This document shows, piece by piece, positions 9,901 through 22,469 of a DNA stretch of 64,000 nucleotides. The position numbers were made by a program, and so were the translations under genes. Each line of letters begins with the position of its first letter. The stretch's first letter is position 1. The notes under the pieces are model-generated. The model was not told the origin of the DNA. It worked only from the letters and a program-made list of their open reading frames with translations, and ran no database searches. This DNA comes from Linanthus parryae (taxonomy: Eukaryota; Streptophyta; Magnoliopsida; Ericales; Polemoniaceae), in NCBI GenBank assembly GCA_023055425.1, contig JALGPY010000001.1, positions 69,868,994-69,932,993 of the forward strand, given 5' to 3'.

Positions 9901-12900
9901 AAAATGGGAGTCACCAACCTATTTCTTTTGAATAAATTCAGAATTGTAGTGAGGGCATCTTTATCACTTTCCACCAGAAGTTTTGAATTTTACCTAAAAG
10001 TTCTTGTGTAAAAAGATGTTGAGGGAAGGATTAGCTTGTTTTATATCAGCATTTATTGGGCTGGGACTGATCTTGTCTTAGTATAGATAAGGCTGCTGTA
10101 TAGTCTGATCTAACACCATACCACCCTGATTTGACCTGGTTCCAAACTATCTGTTCATTGCACTTGTCCTGGAGATTGGTATGTTCAGTTCTTCCTCAGC
10201 TTCATTCCCTTCAAACTAGTTTCTGATTAGACAAACCCTCCAGCTTGTAGATTGTATGTTTATGAAGTCTGCCACTCTGGCTTTTGGGTTGAAATTTTCA
10301 AAACTGTTTAGACCTTGAGAAACCAAATTGAGGTACCCATCTATCAGCGGGTACCTCACTGTTTAACACCTTCACTGATTTTCCATCTCCAATATTCCAC
10401 CTCTTTCCCTTCTACAGAACTTTCTTCCCCCACCTGTTCTTTTTCAACATTCCACCTTCAAATTATGAGGATGCATATGTTAAAATCATATCAAACTATC
10501 ATTTAAAGGATACATCTACTTTCACAACGCAATTGTGGATGGACACGTAGGTCAAAGTTTGTAGTACTCTGTTTCTGATAGGAGGATGCATATATTCAGA
10601 CCGTTCAAAATTATCTCCTCAAGAATACATATACTCTCATGGCCCAATTGCCGATGGACATGTCTCCATCACATAGGCTAGGATCCATAGTAAAGGGACA
10701 TAGGCTCGTAGGTAGTTCTGACAATATTTAACCCAACCAAGTATCCACAAGTCCATGCCCAAGCTTTCAAGTTGCTGGTCAATCCCTTGTTTGTTTCCGA
10801 TAGTCAGGTTATCCTTCGTTGCTGCTAGCCAAACCTTCAAACAATGATCCAATGTGTCCAACAGACATTTTGAGTGGTCTTTAGATTTTAGCATATAAAT
10901 TATTTTTTTTGCAGTAATAACAGTGGATCGGTATTGCAGAATGAGAGGGCTATAGTGGAGCAAGAGAAAGCTGATGAAAACATGATGAAGTTGGCAGATG
11001 ATCAAAAGGTATGTCTGTTTTCTGACCCACACTGAGTTATTGGACACTGTTTTCGTTGAGATAGGATATTAATGTGCATGAAAAAATGACAGAAAGAAAA
11101 GGAGAAGCTTCATGCAAAAATTCTTGAACTGGAGTCTAAGCTTGATGCAAAGCAAGCACTGGAGTTAGAAATTGAACGGATGAAGGGAGCTATACAAGTA
11201 ATGAAGCACATGGGTGAGGTCGATGCAGAAACTAAGAAAAAGATGGAAGCAGTTAAGGTTGAACTGAAGGATAAGGAAGATGATCTTGAACAGTTGGAAG
11301 AACTGAATCAGGCTCTTATTATCAAGGAGCGCAAAAGCAATGACGAGTTGCAGGAAGCTCGCAAGGAGCTAATTAATGTAAGTTTTTCTGTATTTCACGT
11401 TCTTCAAGATGTGGCACTTGTGACAAATCTTTTATTGTGTATGAGTCCTGCAGTTATAAGGAAATTTTGTTAGTTGTATTAGTTCCTAATGTCCGTCGAT
11501 AATAACTTGTCAAGCAATGGAAGAACTCCCTTACGCTTTAAGCTTGATGTACCCAACTTCGTCATACTAAGCCTTGACGTTACGGAAGAGGAATTTCAGT
11601 GGACAATGTAATTAAAATTCTTAGCACTGCCTTACATGTTTTGAGTATCTATCTTTTCCTTTCTATGCCCTGCTCTGCACCTATATGTTGGATTAGATGC
11701 TACAATATGAGACAGCCTGTCAGTGGGTCGGGACAGGCCCGACAACCTGACTCGCATACACCGAGCCGGATGAACCCAAACCCAGAAACAGACCTGGCCT
11801 TCTTGAAACCCGTGAGATTCTGGCACAAACCCGACCCGACCCACACGACCCTTCTACAACCCAGACCCTATTAAACTCAGACCCTTTCAAAGCTAATTAC
11901 TAGTGATCACAAACAGAATATAGTTCTATTCCACGCACAGAGAGAGAGAGAGAAAGAGAGCTTTTGAGAACGGATATCGAGAGAGAGTTGGATGGAGAGA
12001 TTTAATGAGATTGTTAATGGGAGATAATTAATGATCATGAGAGAATCAGGGGAGATTAAGGAGAGAGAAAGGGTTTGATTTCCTTGTCAACAATAATTTC
12101 TCTCTCCCAACCCTTAGATCCATTCCACGCAAAGAGAGGGTTAGGTCCGGGTTTGTAGGGTCTGACACGTCTTGGGATAAGGTCGGGTAATGAATGGGTC
12201 CGGTCCAAAGTCTGAACCGCCCCATATACGAGCCTAAGGAGACCCATTACATTCTTGTTTAGGCAATGAGATCCTTAGATACTGTTACAGGGGACTTGAA
12301 TTGTATGCCCCTCTTACAAAAGAGATCTTAGTTTGTGAAACAATTTATATTGCCAAATCTATCCTATAAAAGTGTACATGCACTCCTCTATATGAGTCCA
12401 AGTATGATTTTCGCACAACGGATATGTGTCAGACACTTGATAGGGTTTTGACATTATGATAGGTGTATTTGTATATATGCCCAGGCATCTTGCATCATTG
12501 TTAGATGACATACAGCCTTGCTATAAGCCTATAACTGCTCTACAACACCTTTAGAATCCCAACTAAAGAGATAGTAGTTTACTTTGGAAACCATGACTAT
12601 GCGTGCGAGGGTGCCGTCCTGTAGTTGTGCGCAGGACTTGGAATCAGGCTCTGACATATAATGCCCATGTTTGCTGCTGCTTTTTTTCTTGCGTGCCCCT
12701 CGGGTTCCAATACAGATGTTTAGTTGCAAGTTATATGCCATTTAGTCTCTTATGTCTGTTGCAATAAGGTGTATTGCAAGGTGCAAGATTAGAAGTGTTA
12801 TCCATGTTCCAGCATGTGCTTTAATATAGCTACGACTCGTGATAATAATTTGTATAGTTAGTTATTTATGTATCTTCAATACTCTGAAGGTACCCAATGT

Positions 12901-14195
12901 GAGGATATCCAATAAAAGAACACAGTAAACCATGATTAGCCTTTGACTCTCCACTATATCTTTCCTCCATACCATCAGAGTTCATCATATTCCTTTCTTC
13001 TAGAGCATCCATCAAAGACAATATCTGAAAATGGTGAACAATTAGTTTGTCCTTCTACTTAGGACACGTTTTGAAAAATCTACTGCAATGGAATATGCTT
13101 CTACTGGTTGGAGTTGTTACTATTGACGTGCAAATGAGCATTCTTCTCAAGAAGGAAAAATATGGCTGTTAACTATGGTGGCAAATAGAAATTTTATTTG
13201 GTCCAAAAAAAAAAAAAATGGTGACAAAAGCAATTAGGGTACAGGGTCGACGTCATATATTGTCATTATATCAGGCATAGATCTTATCGAAAAATATCGA
13301 TGTTTTGAAAACAATAATCTCAAAATCTCATATTGTATGAGCTTTATGTTTGTGTCCTTTGCTTGTTGTTTTATCATAAGGCTGGATTTTGTATGCTTGG
13401 TGGTGCATATGTGGCCCATTAGCCACTTGGTTACAAGTGTTAACCTCGGTTGTAGGCTCCCAACAAAGTCCAAACCGAACCAATATCATAAGACTGATTC
13501 TACCCACTTTCTTATGCTTTTAGGCATTTAAGGACACTCGCGCCATGATCTGCGTCAAGAGAATGGGAGAACTTGACACCAAGGCTTTCCGGGAGGCGGC
13601 AATGGCAAAATATCCTGGTGACAAGGCTGCAGAAAAAGCATTAGAATTGTGCTCCTTGTGGGAGGATTACCTCCGGGATCCAAGCTGGCATCCTTTTAAG
13701 GTCATTCCAGATGGAGATAACCACAAGGTGTGATTTCATCCTTAGCAACTTTATGAACTTTCATCGTTTTCATTCTTCCCTTTTTTTTCTAAATATTAAA
13801 AGTTGTGTATCACCCCTCAAATTATCACCTTATGATTTTCTTGGGTTGCTCAGGAAGTTATCAATGAAGATCTTTCATACTTTTACATTCGTTTCTTTTT
13901 TCCTTAATATTAAAAGCTATGTATCACACCTCAAATTAGGGCCTCATGATTTTCTTGGGTTGTTCAGGAAGTTATCAATGAAGAGGATGAGAAATTGAAG
14001 AGTCTGAAGGAGGAGGTTGGGGATGAAGCATATGAGTCCGTGACAACCGCCTTGAAGGAGATGAATGAGTATAATCCCAGCGGTCGGTACCCTTTGCCAG
14101 AGCTGTGGAACTCTAAGGAGAAAAGGAAGGCACTTTTGAAAGAGGGTGTTGCATATATTCTGAAACAGTGGAAAGCCTACAAGCGGAAGAAGTAA
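6963..14195 (+). CDS. FDM/IDN2-like: XS/XH-domain RdDM factor (FDM/IDN2 family)
   Basis: Deduced coding exons are 6963-8064, 8291-8472, 10940-11008, 11093-11377, 13524-13727 and 13968-14195. All junctions are GT-AG and in phase, giving 689 residues, close to the usual length of the family. Domains in order: zf-XS (Cys40, Cys43, His58, His77), a charged linker, XS domain (about 183-300, starting IVWPWMAIVANIP), long coiled coil (about 300-540), and a C-terminal XH domain (VKRMGELDTKAF ... ILKQWKAYK). Proteins of this family (IDN2, FDM1-5) bind double-stranded RNA and act after siRNA production in RNA-directed DNA methylation in the nucleus. The start was chosen because it follows an acceptor closely and precedes the conserved zf-XS. 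Oddities are a tandem TKDSELV duplication in the linker (DNA 7371-7418) and a duplicated splice acceptor before the last exon. All domains are complete and no stop interrupts, so it looks functional. Which FDM paralogue it is cannot be told here. Confidence 0.9.
9070..9540. mobile_element. MITE-like non-autonomous DNA element in an FDM intron
   Basis: The left end TAAGGATGGCAATGATCCGAT and the right end ATCCGTTGCAATCCCTA are imperfect inverted copies of each other. The interior near both ends is rich in GATCCGAT/ATCCGACC motifs, a composition common in small plant DNA elements. Superfamily and exact ends not determined. Confidence 0.45.
10468..10672 (+). repeat. degenerate tandem duplication, period about 115 bp
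   Basis: AGGATGCATATGTT ... CAATTGTGGATGGACACG (from 10468) is repeated as AGGATGCATATATT ... CAATTGCCGATGGACATG (from 10583) with many differences. Confidence 0.55.
11378..13523 (+). other. intron of the FDM-like gene (2.15 kb)
   Basis: GTAAGT donor and CTTTTAG acceptor. Two GC-rich patches, 11720-11880 (cccgacccgacc-like) and 12120-12250 (gggtccgggttt-like), are roughly inverted relative to each other and flank a GA tract near 11940, suggesting an old repeat insertion. No gene otherwise. Confidence 0.7.
13784..13986 (+). repeat. tandem duplication carrying a second splice acceptor
   Basis: Two copies, 114 bp apart, each run from a T-rich tract through AATATTAAAAG, GTATCAC, CTCAAATTA, GATTTTCTTGGGTTG, TCAG and the first 19 bp of the last exon (GAAGTTATCAATGAAGA). 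The downstream acceptor (exon at 13968) gives the full XH domain. The upstream copy (exon at 13854) would run into a stop after about 17 codons. Confidence 0.85.
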
Positions 14196-15969
14196 AATTC
14201 TTGTCAGTAGATAACTGGATAGCCAAAATTATCGCGTGTCTTTTTTTTTAAGCTTGGATGATGGATTTCTTTGAGGATTTTGAACCTTGTTACTTTTATT
14301 GAAGATTAGGTGTTAAAACTTGTCTTACTGCATCGCAGTTTAGGCTTGGTTGATCTACTGCAGGCAGGCTGGAAACGGCATTCCTATTGTTTTTGTGGAT
14401 TAGTATGACGAATTCTCACCCTAATCATATATGGTTCCAACTATCCATGTGAACTGAAACTTGCAGTTGAATGTCAAATGATTTTCCTTCTTTCTTACAT
14501 GTCTTCTCCTGTTCTTGTTACCTTCTTCTCCACGAATAACAAGAAATTGGTGTACAATTTAGTGGGTACTTCATTGCACAGGAAGATAAAATCATAAAGA
14601 TAGTGAGCTGAAATAATGTAAGTGGTTACTACTAACAAGGGCGGTCTTTTAATTATTACTAGCATGCAATGTGCACTATGGTTCCGTTGGATATTTTGCT
14701 AGACCCTGTTCACCGCTTAGACCTCTTGAGCTGGACACTGTTCATGATGTAGGTACAGGTATATGTCTCCTCCCGTTAGGTCAAGGCCCATAACTGGTCA
14801 TGACACTGCCCAGTACTGGTATTTCTTGACCTTTTTACAGGTAGATGCTGATTTGGAAGTGGGTGTGAGAGGGGGTCGGAGGTAGTGTTGGGGTCAAGAA
14901 CTTGCCCCCAGGTCTAGGTAGTTCTTGTTCAGGCACATTTTCCTTGGTGGGTGAGGCTAGAATGAGGTGATGCCTAGACAATGAGTATTGGTGAACATGC
15001 TCTCATGGATCTCATGGATATGTAAATCTTCATGTTTTTTCTTTCTTCAATCTAATTGTTCATTGCCTGTCACTTTAATTTTACTACTAGACCTTTTCCG
15101 TCAACAAGATAGCAAATGTGCATCTTGAAATCCATGTGTCTACGAGGATGTTTTCTGACAAGCTAGTGTTTGATGAATAAAATGACTATAATTCAGTTGC
15201 ACCACTAATTGCCAGACTGAACCGCCATATTCTTCAAAGTATCTAATTCTACAAAATATGACTGTCATGAAGGAAATCGAGGGGCTGGAAGTCGGTAAAG
15301 ACTAAAAAACATACAAACAATAATACTGAGTAGATAGGAAGACTAAAAACTTACATACATAAGGAGTCTCTCAAGATAGTATTTGCTTCAGTAGTCTTTG
15401 TGAAGGTGACTCTGCTTCTGTGTTCCAAGGTTGAAATGAAACAAATGCTGGAATTGAGAAACTCGTTTATGTCTAGTGATGTTGTATTATCACTAAAGTA
15501 TATGGTGGGTATAATGTACATGCTTCAGTGCTTCACGGTATATGCAAATATATTTGATATTGTCTTTATTGTTGTAGCATGCTTTCCATTTTCGAATGGA
15601 TTTGCTCTTTATTATAGTATTTGATGTTGCACTACCTAGCCAAGTGGCACATATTTTGATTCTGAAAAATAAGAAAAGTGGCACATACGTCGAATATGTG
15701 TGGTGGCGCAAACGGCGAATCTGCAATAGTGTCATAGAATCTGCATAGTGTAGTGAATCAAGGGAGAATTCAAACACCAAATTTGGTAGGTGATCAACAC
15801 CAAAATACCAATCAATCACTTGTTCCAGTAATCAGTCATCATAATAAATTTTGAGATTAGAACTCCAGGACGAGAGGCACTGTAATGTTCTTAAAAGAGA
15901 CACTGATTTGAAGTTCAATTGTTATCAAGCATTTATTAACAATATGTAATTCTATACTTTTATACTATT
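14196..15969. other. 3' region of the FDM-like gene and intergenic DNA
   Basis: The first few hundred bases should hold the 3'UTR and poly(A) site. No distinct signal stood out. The rest has no credible ORF or repeat that I recognise. Confidence 0.6.
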
Positions 15970-16190
15970 TGTTATGAAATATGTGCACCGGCTATTTGTG
16001 AATATCCGCCACATGTTATGAGCTCAAGTTTGTGAGCACAACCTAATACCTATATAAACAGTTTTTTATTTTTATTTATATATATTTTTTATTTTTTTTG
16101 AGAAACGTAAGCAGACTTAGGGTTAGGGTAATAATATACACAAATAAGATTCTCCTTATTGTCTCTCTCAACTACTTCTCGTTATTAACA
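15970..16190 (+). mobile_element. probable short copia LTR remnant with PBS trace
   Basis: A 221-bp segment starting TGTTATGAAATATGTG and ending CTCGTTATTAACA, with TATATAAACA inside, followed by CGTTATCATC. The TTAACA/CGTTATCA junction resembles the LTR-PBS border of many short-LTR copia elements. No second LTR found. Confidence 0.4.
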
Positions 16191-17462
16191 CGTTATCATC
16201 TTTTTTAGCTCTGCAAGAAGATCTGAGGAATGAAAATTGCGTTCAGAAATTCGTTATCTTATTTTGTATCGAAAAATATTAGTTAGGCAAAAAATCTGAG
16301 GATTTTCCGTCTGGATTACTCTTAACGTTTCGACGTTGCTTCAAACTTTGATGTACATTCAATCATAACATATCCGTTTTTTACAGTAACATGTTATAAA
16401 AAGAACATAGAAAAATATAACAGAGTATAGGTTTGAAACCGAGGGTAATCAGGGCTGCTCTACATACTATAGGGTGGTCGTTTCATAAACATCTTTGTTT
16501 TTTCTTCATTTAAACATACTTTAGCTTTATCCAGAAAAAAACATACTTTAGCATGCTTCTTACGACGTTCGAGTCGAACGGAGTTATAGTAGTAGTTCGT
16601 TACATGAACAATAGTCTGATGATAGTCTCATTGTGTTCGTGTTTTGTCTTTACTTCAAAGAGAGAAGAAACGAAAAACGCTCATGACCGTTCATGATCCC
16701 AACTAGTTTTGAATCTGCGAATTTTGAGAATCCGTGCTTGCCAAGTGCCAACAACTAGTTCATTTAGTTGTTTGCACTTACAGAATTAAGATCATAAATA
16801 GTTTAGGGCAGGGTCTTCTCTACCTATTTTGGAGCTTTAGGCGAGTTTCTCATTTGATGCCCCATTACTCAATACCGCTGCATGTTGTGACATTCACCAC
16901 ATTGGTGATGAGAAGTTATGATATATATATATATGTGTGTGTATATACACATATTGTGATATGAAATAATGTCGATATTATTTATTACAACAGTTCTTCT
17001 TACTTACGATATAATTCTTACACTACGTGTTCATTTTCAACTTGATTATAATTGCTTCTCGAAAAATATTTTGTCAGCTTCTATAAATTTTAACTAACTA
17101 TACAGGAAATCATGGTTTCTTTATAAAATTGTGAACTTCTATTTTTGAAAAATAATAAGGTTGTTAACTTGTTAATGTTTCTTTTTTATTTTTTTCTTTT
17201 TTTTCGAGGAAACTTGTTAAGGGTTCTTTAAAGTTTGGAAATCTTATTTATTTTCTTTTAAAGGAATGTATGAAAATATCTTTTATATTTTGCTTATTTT
17301 TATGTAATATTTTACCTATTTAAGTTAATTCATAATTTGTGTAAAAATAAATTATTCATAAAGTACCCCTACATGTTTTTTCAAAATATGAGGCCCCTAG
17401 TAATTTGGGGGCCCTAGGCAAAGGCAAATTCAGCCTAATGGAAGAGATGGCCATGGTTTATG
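16191..17462. other. AT-rich intergenic DNA
   Basis: No gene. Contains a short (AT)n/(GT)n tract near 16921-16950 and, near 17390-17440, a 'gaggcccctag..gggggccctaggcaaaggc' stretch that resembles a common small plant repeat but was not assigned. Confidence 0.5.
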
Positions 17463-17900
17463 GCTAGTTTGATAATGCTGTGGCGTTTTAGAAAGCTGTT
17501 GTGTAGGGCGTTTTAGAAAGTTGTTGCGTAGGAAGTACTGTGAAAAGCTATTGTGGAAATCTACGATAAAAGTATTTGGTAAATTCTGTATTTATACTGC
17601 TGCGAAAAAGCACTTTTGACATTTTATGTTTCGCAATTAGTGTTTTGGAGTTGCTGTTATCGTCGAAATGACAATATCAAACATGATATAATAAGGGAGC
17701 GGATTCTTACAGAGCATGATTTGATCCTTACAGAGCCGCTACCTATTTTTATGTATAGATTGGCAATTTTAACCCTCTTAATATCTTTTAATGTTATCAA
17801 TATGCTAATTAACAATTTTACATTTTCAATGCTCTACCACTTTCTCTTTTTTACAAATCTATCTTTCTAAGGTTTTTTGTAATCAAAACAATCTAAAAAT
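17463..17900 (+). repeat. left terminal inverted repeat of the MULE
   Basis: Pairs with 21540-22250 on the opposite strand. Landmarks are TTTGATAAT at the outer end, and the GGAGCGG / CAGAGCATGATTTGATCC / TTTTATGTATAG series further in. Confidence 0.65.
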
Positions 17901-18692
17901 GCATTTTCCATCAAACATTTTGATTACAACAAGCACACCCTTTCATTATTAAAATTATATTTTAATTATTTTTGTGAATTGGAATAGTAACGAGAAAGAA
18001 ACTACTGGTACTTCTAGTCTAATTCGTATTTTTTGTAGATGTGCATTCTTAAACACCCATCATCCTTGTATGTTACATTTTGTCACTTTATTTTGTATAT
18101 GATCACTTCATGCTTGTAGCATTTGTGTTTGTGCTTATTCTCAAAACAAAACAAAAAAATGTGTTTGTGGCATTTGAGACCAAGATTTATCTACTGAATA
18201 TGCCACAATGAGGGCCCTTCCCCCGAAATTAGCTTAGTGGTTTTTAACATTATCGATCCATGATTCAGAAAAAAAAAAGTGCTATCGAACCACAAAACAT
18301 TAAAATATTGATGCGTGTAGAAGAAAAAATAAATCAAAGATAAATATGAAAATGAACAAAAAACATAATAAAACATCACCAAACAAAACTATTCATTCTC
18401 CTTTTCAGAACATAAGAAAGAAAAGTTCATCATGTTACTTCTAATAATGCTATAAAATCTAGTCCATCTAAAATGAGGGAAACATCGTCCACTTCAATAT
18501 GAAGTTCAATATTAAATAAGTCAGCCTCCTCTCATAAGAAATGAAAATGTTATCTTCGACAAGTGGCTTGTCTTCATATTCACCCAAACTGTTGAGTGGC
18601 CTGTTAAAAGAAGAAAAAATAATAAAATGTGAACCAAAAAATGATCATAGTGAACTTCTATTGTCAGTGTAACTTGGAAACATTACCTCAAA

Positions 18693-20760
18693 TCACCGCT
18701 CCAAAAACTCTGAATCGTATGAAGTAGGCATCGTATTAAGGTCCAACATATCCATATCTTCATTAGAATGACGTGCATGGGTCACATTCTTCTCAAACCT
18801 TTTTCGGCAAGTTCGGATATTATGACCAACACCATCACACAAGCTACACTTTCGGCTTGCTTTCACAATTTCAAATGTCGAAGGATCACGCTTTGTAGAA
18901 GACAATTTTCTTTTCTTCGACCCCAATGGACGTCCTTTATGCATTTGGATATTTGGCTAAAAATTAACCAAAGGTTGTGGAGTTATAAGTTGAGAAATAG
19001 TCCCCCGAGCTTATTTTCTTTAATTGGGAGGCAAATCTTCATGGTCTTTCAAGTCATGTAGCAACTCATTAAAGTTATCTCCAACATCCATTTCTTCTCC
19101 ATCAAAAGAATTGGCGGAACTCTTATCAATCCTTCATTGAGAATGAATAATATCAAGAGGAAGTGTCTTACCTTCTAAACCCATCATCATATGTGCACAG
19201 GAAGTCCCATGCTCGCATTAAATTTACCGGTGCACATTGGTTGAATTGAGCCATCCTTTACCATGTCATATTGCTTTAGTAACTCCCCGATCGCAAACAT
19301 TGACACATTGTAACAAGTTCCTTAAAAAAGGAATGTCACATTTGTGCGGAATTCGGATCCTCTCACGTGATAGTTCCGTCTTGATCTCTTGAAACTCATT
19401 TGCAATCGCAGACATATGCTACTCTTGACTTGTCGAAGGTCACCCGTTGACACTTGTAAATAACTTTTGAGTTTTGCATGCGCACCTTCGGCCCTTGAAG
19501 AAACACAATTTCCAAAATGAGGACATTTGTCGGTCCATACCCTTACAAATCGTTCTTTGAATGGCAACTATGTACTCCTTATATATTCGAAGATAATTTT
19601 CTTCTCTTTGTACAATATCTCAAAATGCTTCCACAACTCTTCATATGAAGTTTCATCTCGGGATGCAATCACTTGATTCCACAAAGCTAGAAATGAATTG
19701 CATTCCTCTTGTGTTTGAAAGGAAGATTTGCAATGTGCCAATATATTTTTCTCAATATGCCACACACACAAAGGATTTGTTGTTGTAGGGAAAATAATTT
19801 TGATGGCATTCATAAGAGCCAATTCTCTATCGGAAACAATGACGAAAGGATGACTATTAGAACCCAACATCGTACTAAAAATCTTTAGGGCCCAAACATA
19901 ATCTTCTTCCTCCTCTTTCTTCAAAAAGGCAAAACACGAGTAAAATGAAGTGTTGAAACTTGAAACCCCGATTACGTCTAGTAGCGTCATCTTGTACTTG
20001 TTAGTCTTATAAGTGCAATCCATCACAAAAGTAGTTGAGAACCTTTTCGACAATTTGATAGAAGATGGATGTGCAAAAAAAAAAAAAGTGTCATATAGCC
20101 ATCAAGATCATGCACAACATGAAAAGTAAAATCACCTTGGCGGAGTTCTTCAACTAGTACTTGGATCACACTATGACCCGCTAAATCATCCTTGCGTAAT
20201 TTAGCTTTCAAGTTATAGATTGTCCGTGAAACCGCTTGAAGTTTTGGATTCCTTTGTCTCAAAGAAGAAATGATTTGACGTGGTGCAACACCGGATCTAG
20301 TCCATTCTTCGACACTCTTTATCTCATCTCTAGATAAATGACGACAAGAAGGGTGTCCCGACATATCATTTGAGGGTTCATGATTGTGTGAGATATCTTT
20401 CACTTCAACAATCCATAGTCCATCGTCCATCCTCTTGCCTCTAATGAGGAAAGGACAATTTATGAGACGAGTTCCCGTTTTCTTCTTTCGTTGCTCCAAA
20501 GGAACGTGCCAATTATTGCGGTAGCAACCACCTATATCACAACCAACATTGACATATTTGTCATTTCTTGAATTCTTAATAGATATCGCATAGCCTTGCT
20601 TTGAGAAATATTATTTAAGTTCACTAATGAGGTCGTCACGAGATTGAAATTCCAAATCAAGTAGTCCAAGAATCTCATTTCTCACATTCCCCTGGCTTGA
20701 TTCATGTTGGACTTGGTCACTCAAATCCTCAGTAGCACCTCCATTGATTCTTCAATGCTC
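18693..20760 (-). pseudogene. FAR1/MULE-type transposase, multiply broken
   Basis: Read on the minus strand the order is: FAR1-like DNA-binding domain (about 20700-20330, with CPFLIRG and SHNHEPS), MULE transposase core (about 20050-19570, with MDCTYKTNKYKMTLLDVIG, SDRELALMNAI and CVWHIEKN), a SWIM-type zinc finger (CTGKF..MGLPCAH, about 19200-19250) and a C-terminal zinc knuckle (CSLCDGVGHNIRTC, near 18830). Lesions seen: a TAA at 20611-20613, a frameshift at a 13-A run (20075-20087), a TAG at 19568-19570 where the frame otherwise continues, and a one-base loss near 19200 inside the SWIM motif. Transposases of this family cut and join the element's ends; this copy cannot make a full protein. 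Host FAR1/FHY3 genes derive from the same family, but the flanking inverted repeats show this one is still a transposon. Confidence 0.8.
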
Positions 20761-21539
20761 ATTTTTAATTTCCAAATCTACAAAATAACACGACAAATAA
20801 TACCATAAAATAGAGTAATTACAAATTATATTAAGAAAAGTTCAAATAGCAATATGTTTGTATCAAAATGTACAATCTCTTACCAGTTATGCTTATTCAA
20901 TCACAAGACATCATGCGATCTCTTAACCATTAATTTGTTCTTTACAAATATCCAATTAGTCACAAAATTAAACAATAGTGAATAGAAAGCTCGTGTCGTA
21001 GTATGATTTTGCAATCCAATCTTTTCCAAAGAGCTAATTACGTTTTCTAAATTAACCAAGTGGTGGCCATAGATTGTTTAAGTCACATGGAGGATATGGA
21101 AGATTGAAGTTTTTGGGATACTACTCTCACTCCATGAACTCTCTTTTGGTATATGAATAGTTGGAAAGAGGTAGTTTGGCCATGATATTGAAACAGAGAT
21201 GAAGCAAAAAGGGAATTTGATTGGCGAGGGTGAATGCTTTAAAGATGTTTCTCATGCTTTATCATACACATGCACCATAATTGTTAGCTGGCCACAGAAG
21301 CAATATTCTTCAAATTGGAGTACATTCTAAGTCTTTTAGAAACTAGAAAGGTATATGCAGACCTGTTTGCTTACTTATCTACAGAATTTGTAGAAGAGTT
21401 CATGCAACAAGTAACAGTAAAATGGTAAAGCTAAACAAGAAGGAAAAGAATTCTTACCAATTACCCAATACTGATGCACAAGAGGAGCTCAACAAGACCA
21501 AACAAGATGCAACCTGATGCTCTCTAATGAAAAGAGAAA
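20761..21539. other. MULE interior, no ORF
   Basis: AT-rich sequence upstream of the transposase pseudogene. It would contain the element's promoter. Nothing specific recognised. Confidence 0.5.
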
Positions 21540-22250
21540 TATTTTCAGATTGTTTAGAATACAAAAAGTCTTAAAAAGATAAAGTTGTAAAAAAGAGAAA
21601 GTGGTTGAGCATTGGAGTGTAAAACTGTTAATTAGCATATTGAAAACATAAAAGATAGTAAGAGGGTTAAATTTTTCTATCTATACATAAAAATAGGTAG
21701 TGGCTCTGTATGGATCAATTCATGCTCTATCAGAATCAGCTCCCTATAATAAATAATGTTATTATAATAAGTGATTATAGATACTCCCTCCGTCCCGCAA
21801 AGATAGTCCAGTTTTGAAACTACAACTTTTTTTTGAGACATGTCATTAATGCTACCCACTACAAGTTGTTGTCATGCTATTACCACTATTATCCTTGATT
21901 TTGTTTTCTCCAAAACTAGGTGCATTGAATATGAAAGGGTAGTATTGTAACTTCATTGTATTTTTTACCTTGAAAATATAAGTGGACAATTATTTTGGGA
22001 CAGACCAAAATAGAAATATGGACTATCTTTGCGGGACGGAGGAAGTATTTATTAACGGATAAGAATGTCAAATAATAAATTTATCGAAAAGCAGGTCCTG
22101 GAAATGAACCCCTCCATTGCTTTTCAAAAGTTGTTGTGGGATGCAAGAAAGCAAAAAAATATAATTTTACCAAATACATTAATACTGCTTTTAGATTTGA
22201 AAAGCAGCGTTCTAGAAAGAAAAAGTATTATCAAACGAGCTCTTAGACAG
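21540..22250 (-). repeat. right terminal inverted repeat of the MULE, split by a MITE
   Basis: Complement of the left repeat, lengthened by a 262-bp Stowaway-type insertion (21784-22045). Outer end ...AGTATTATCAAACGAGCTC. Confidence 0.65.
21784..22045. mobile_element. Stowaway-type MITE (Tc1/mariner)
   Basis: 262 bp bounded by CTCCCTCCGTCCCGCAAAG..TAGTCC and its inverted complement GGACTA..CTTTGCGGGACGGAGGAAG, one mismatch over about 26 bp. TA at 21782-21783 and 22046-22047 is the target duplication. The CTCCCTCCGTCC end is the hallmark of Stowaway elements. It lies inside the right MULE repeat and so inserted later. Confidence 0.92.
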
Positions 22251-22469
22251 TTTGAAACTCAGGACCTACGGGTTCATATATATATATATATATATGTATA
22301 TGTATATAATTACACAAGTTCTTTTGATGCTTACACAAGTAATTATGCTATTGTTGTCCACTAAGTAAATAAATCAAGCTTATTTTCAAAAAGAAGTAAT
22401 TATGCTATTGTTGCATAAATGCCCTCACATAAGTACATAACTATTACTATTAGTACTATTTTCTAAGTA
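22251..22469. other. short spacer with (AT)n tract
   Basis: Contains an (AT)n/(GTAT)n run at about 22278-22308. No gene. Confidence 0.6.

Larger units (their letters stand above)
8473..10939 (+). other. intron of the FDM-like gene (2.47 kb) with repeat DNA
   Basis: GTACCA donor at 8473 and GGTATTGCAG acceptor ending at 10939. An earlier TTTTGCAG at 10905-10914 would put an in-frame TAA at the start of the exon, so I rejected it. The intron holds a MITE-like repeat (9070-9540) and a degenerate tandem duplication (about 10468-10672). Confidence 0.75.
17463..22250 (-). mobile_element. Mutator-like element (MULE), decayed, with long inverted ends
   Basis: The two ends are imperfect inverted copies: GGCTAGTTTGATAATGCT on the left and, on the opposite strand at the right, GAGCTCGTTTGATAATACT. 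Similarity extends inward for some 400 bp (e.g. the 'cagagccgctacctatttttatgtatag' region on the left and its complement at 21680-21730). A MULE transposase pseudogene lies between them on the minus strand. I found no clear 9-bp target duplication, so the outer limits are good to perhaps 10 bp. Confidence 0.75.

Noticed and set aside
17440..22270. 9-bp target duplication for the MULE
   Set aside because: Candidates at both ends do not match well enough; left unassigned.
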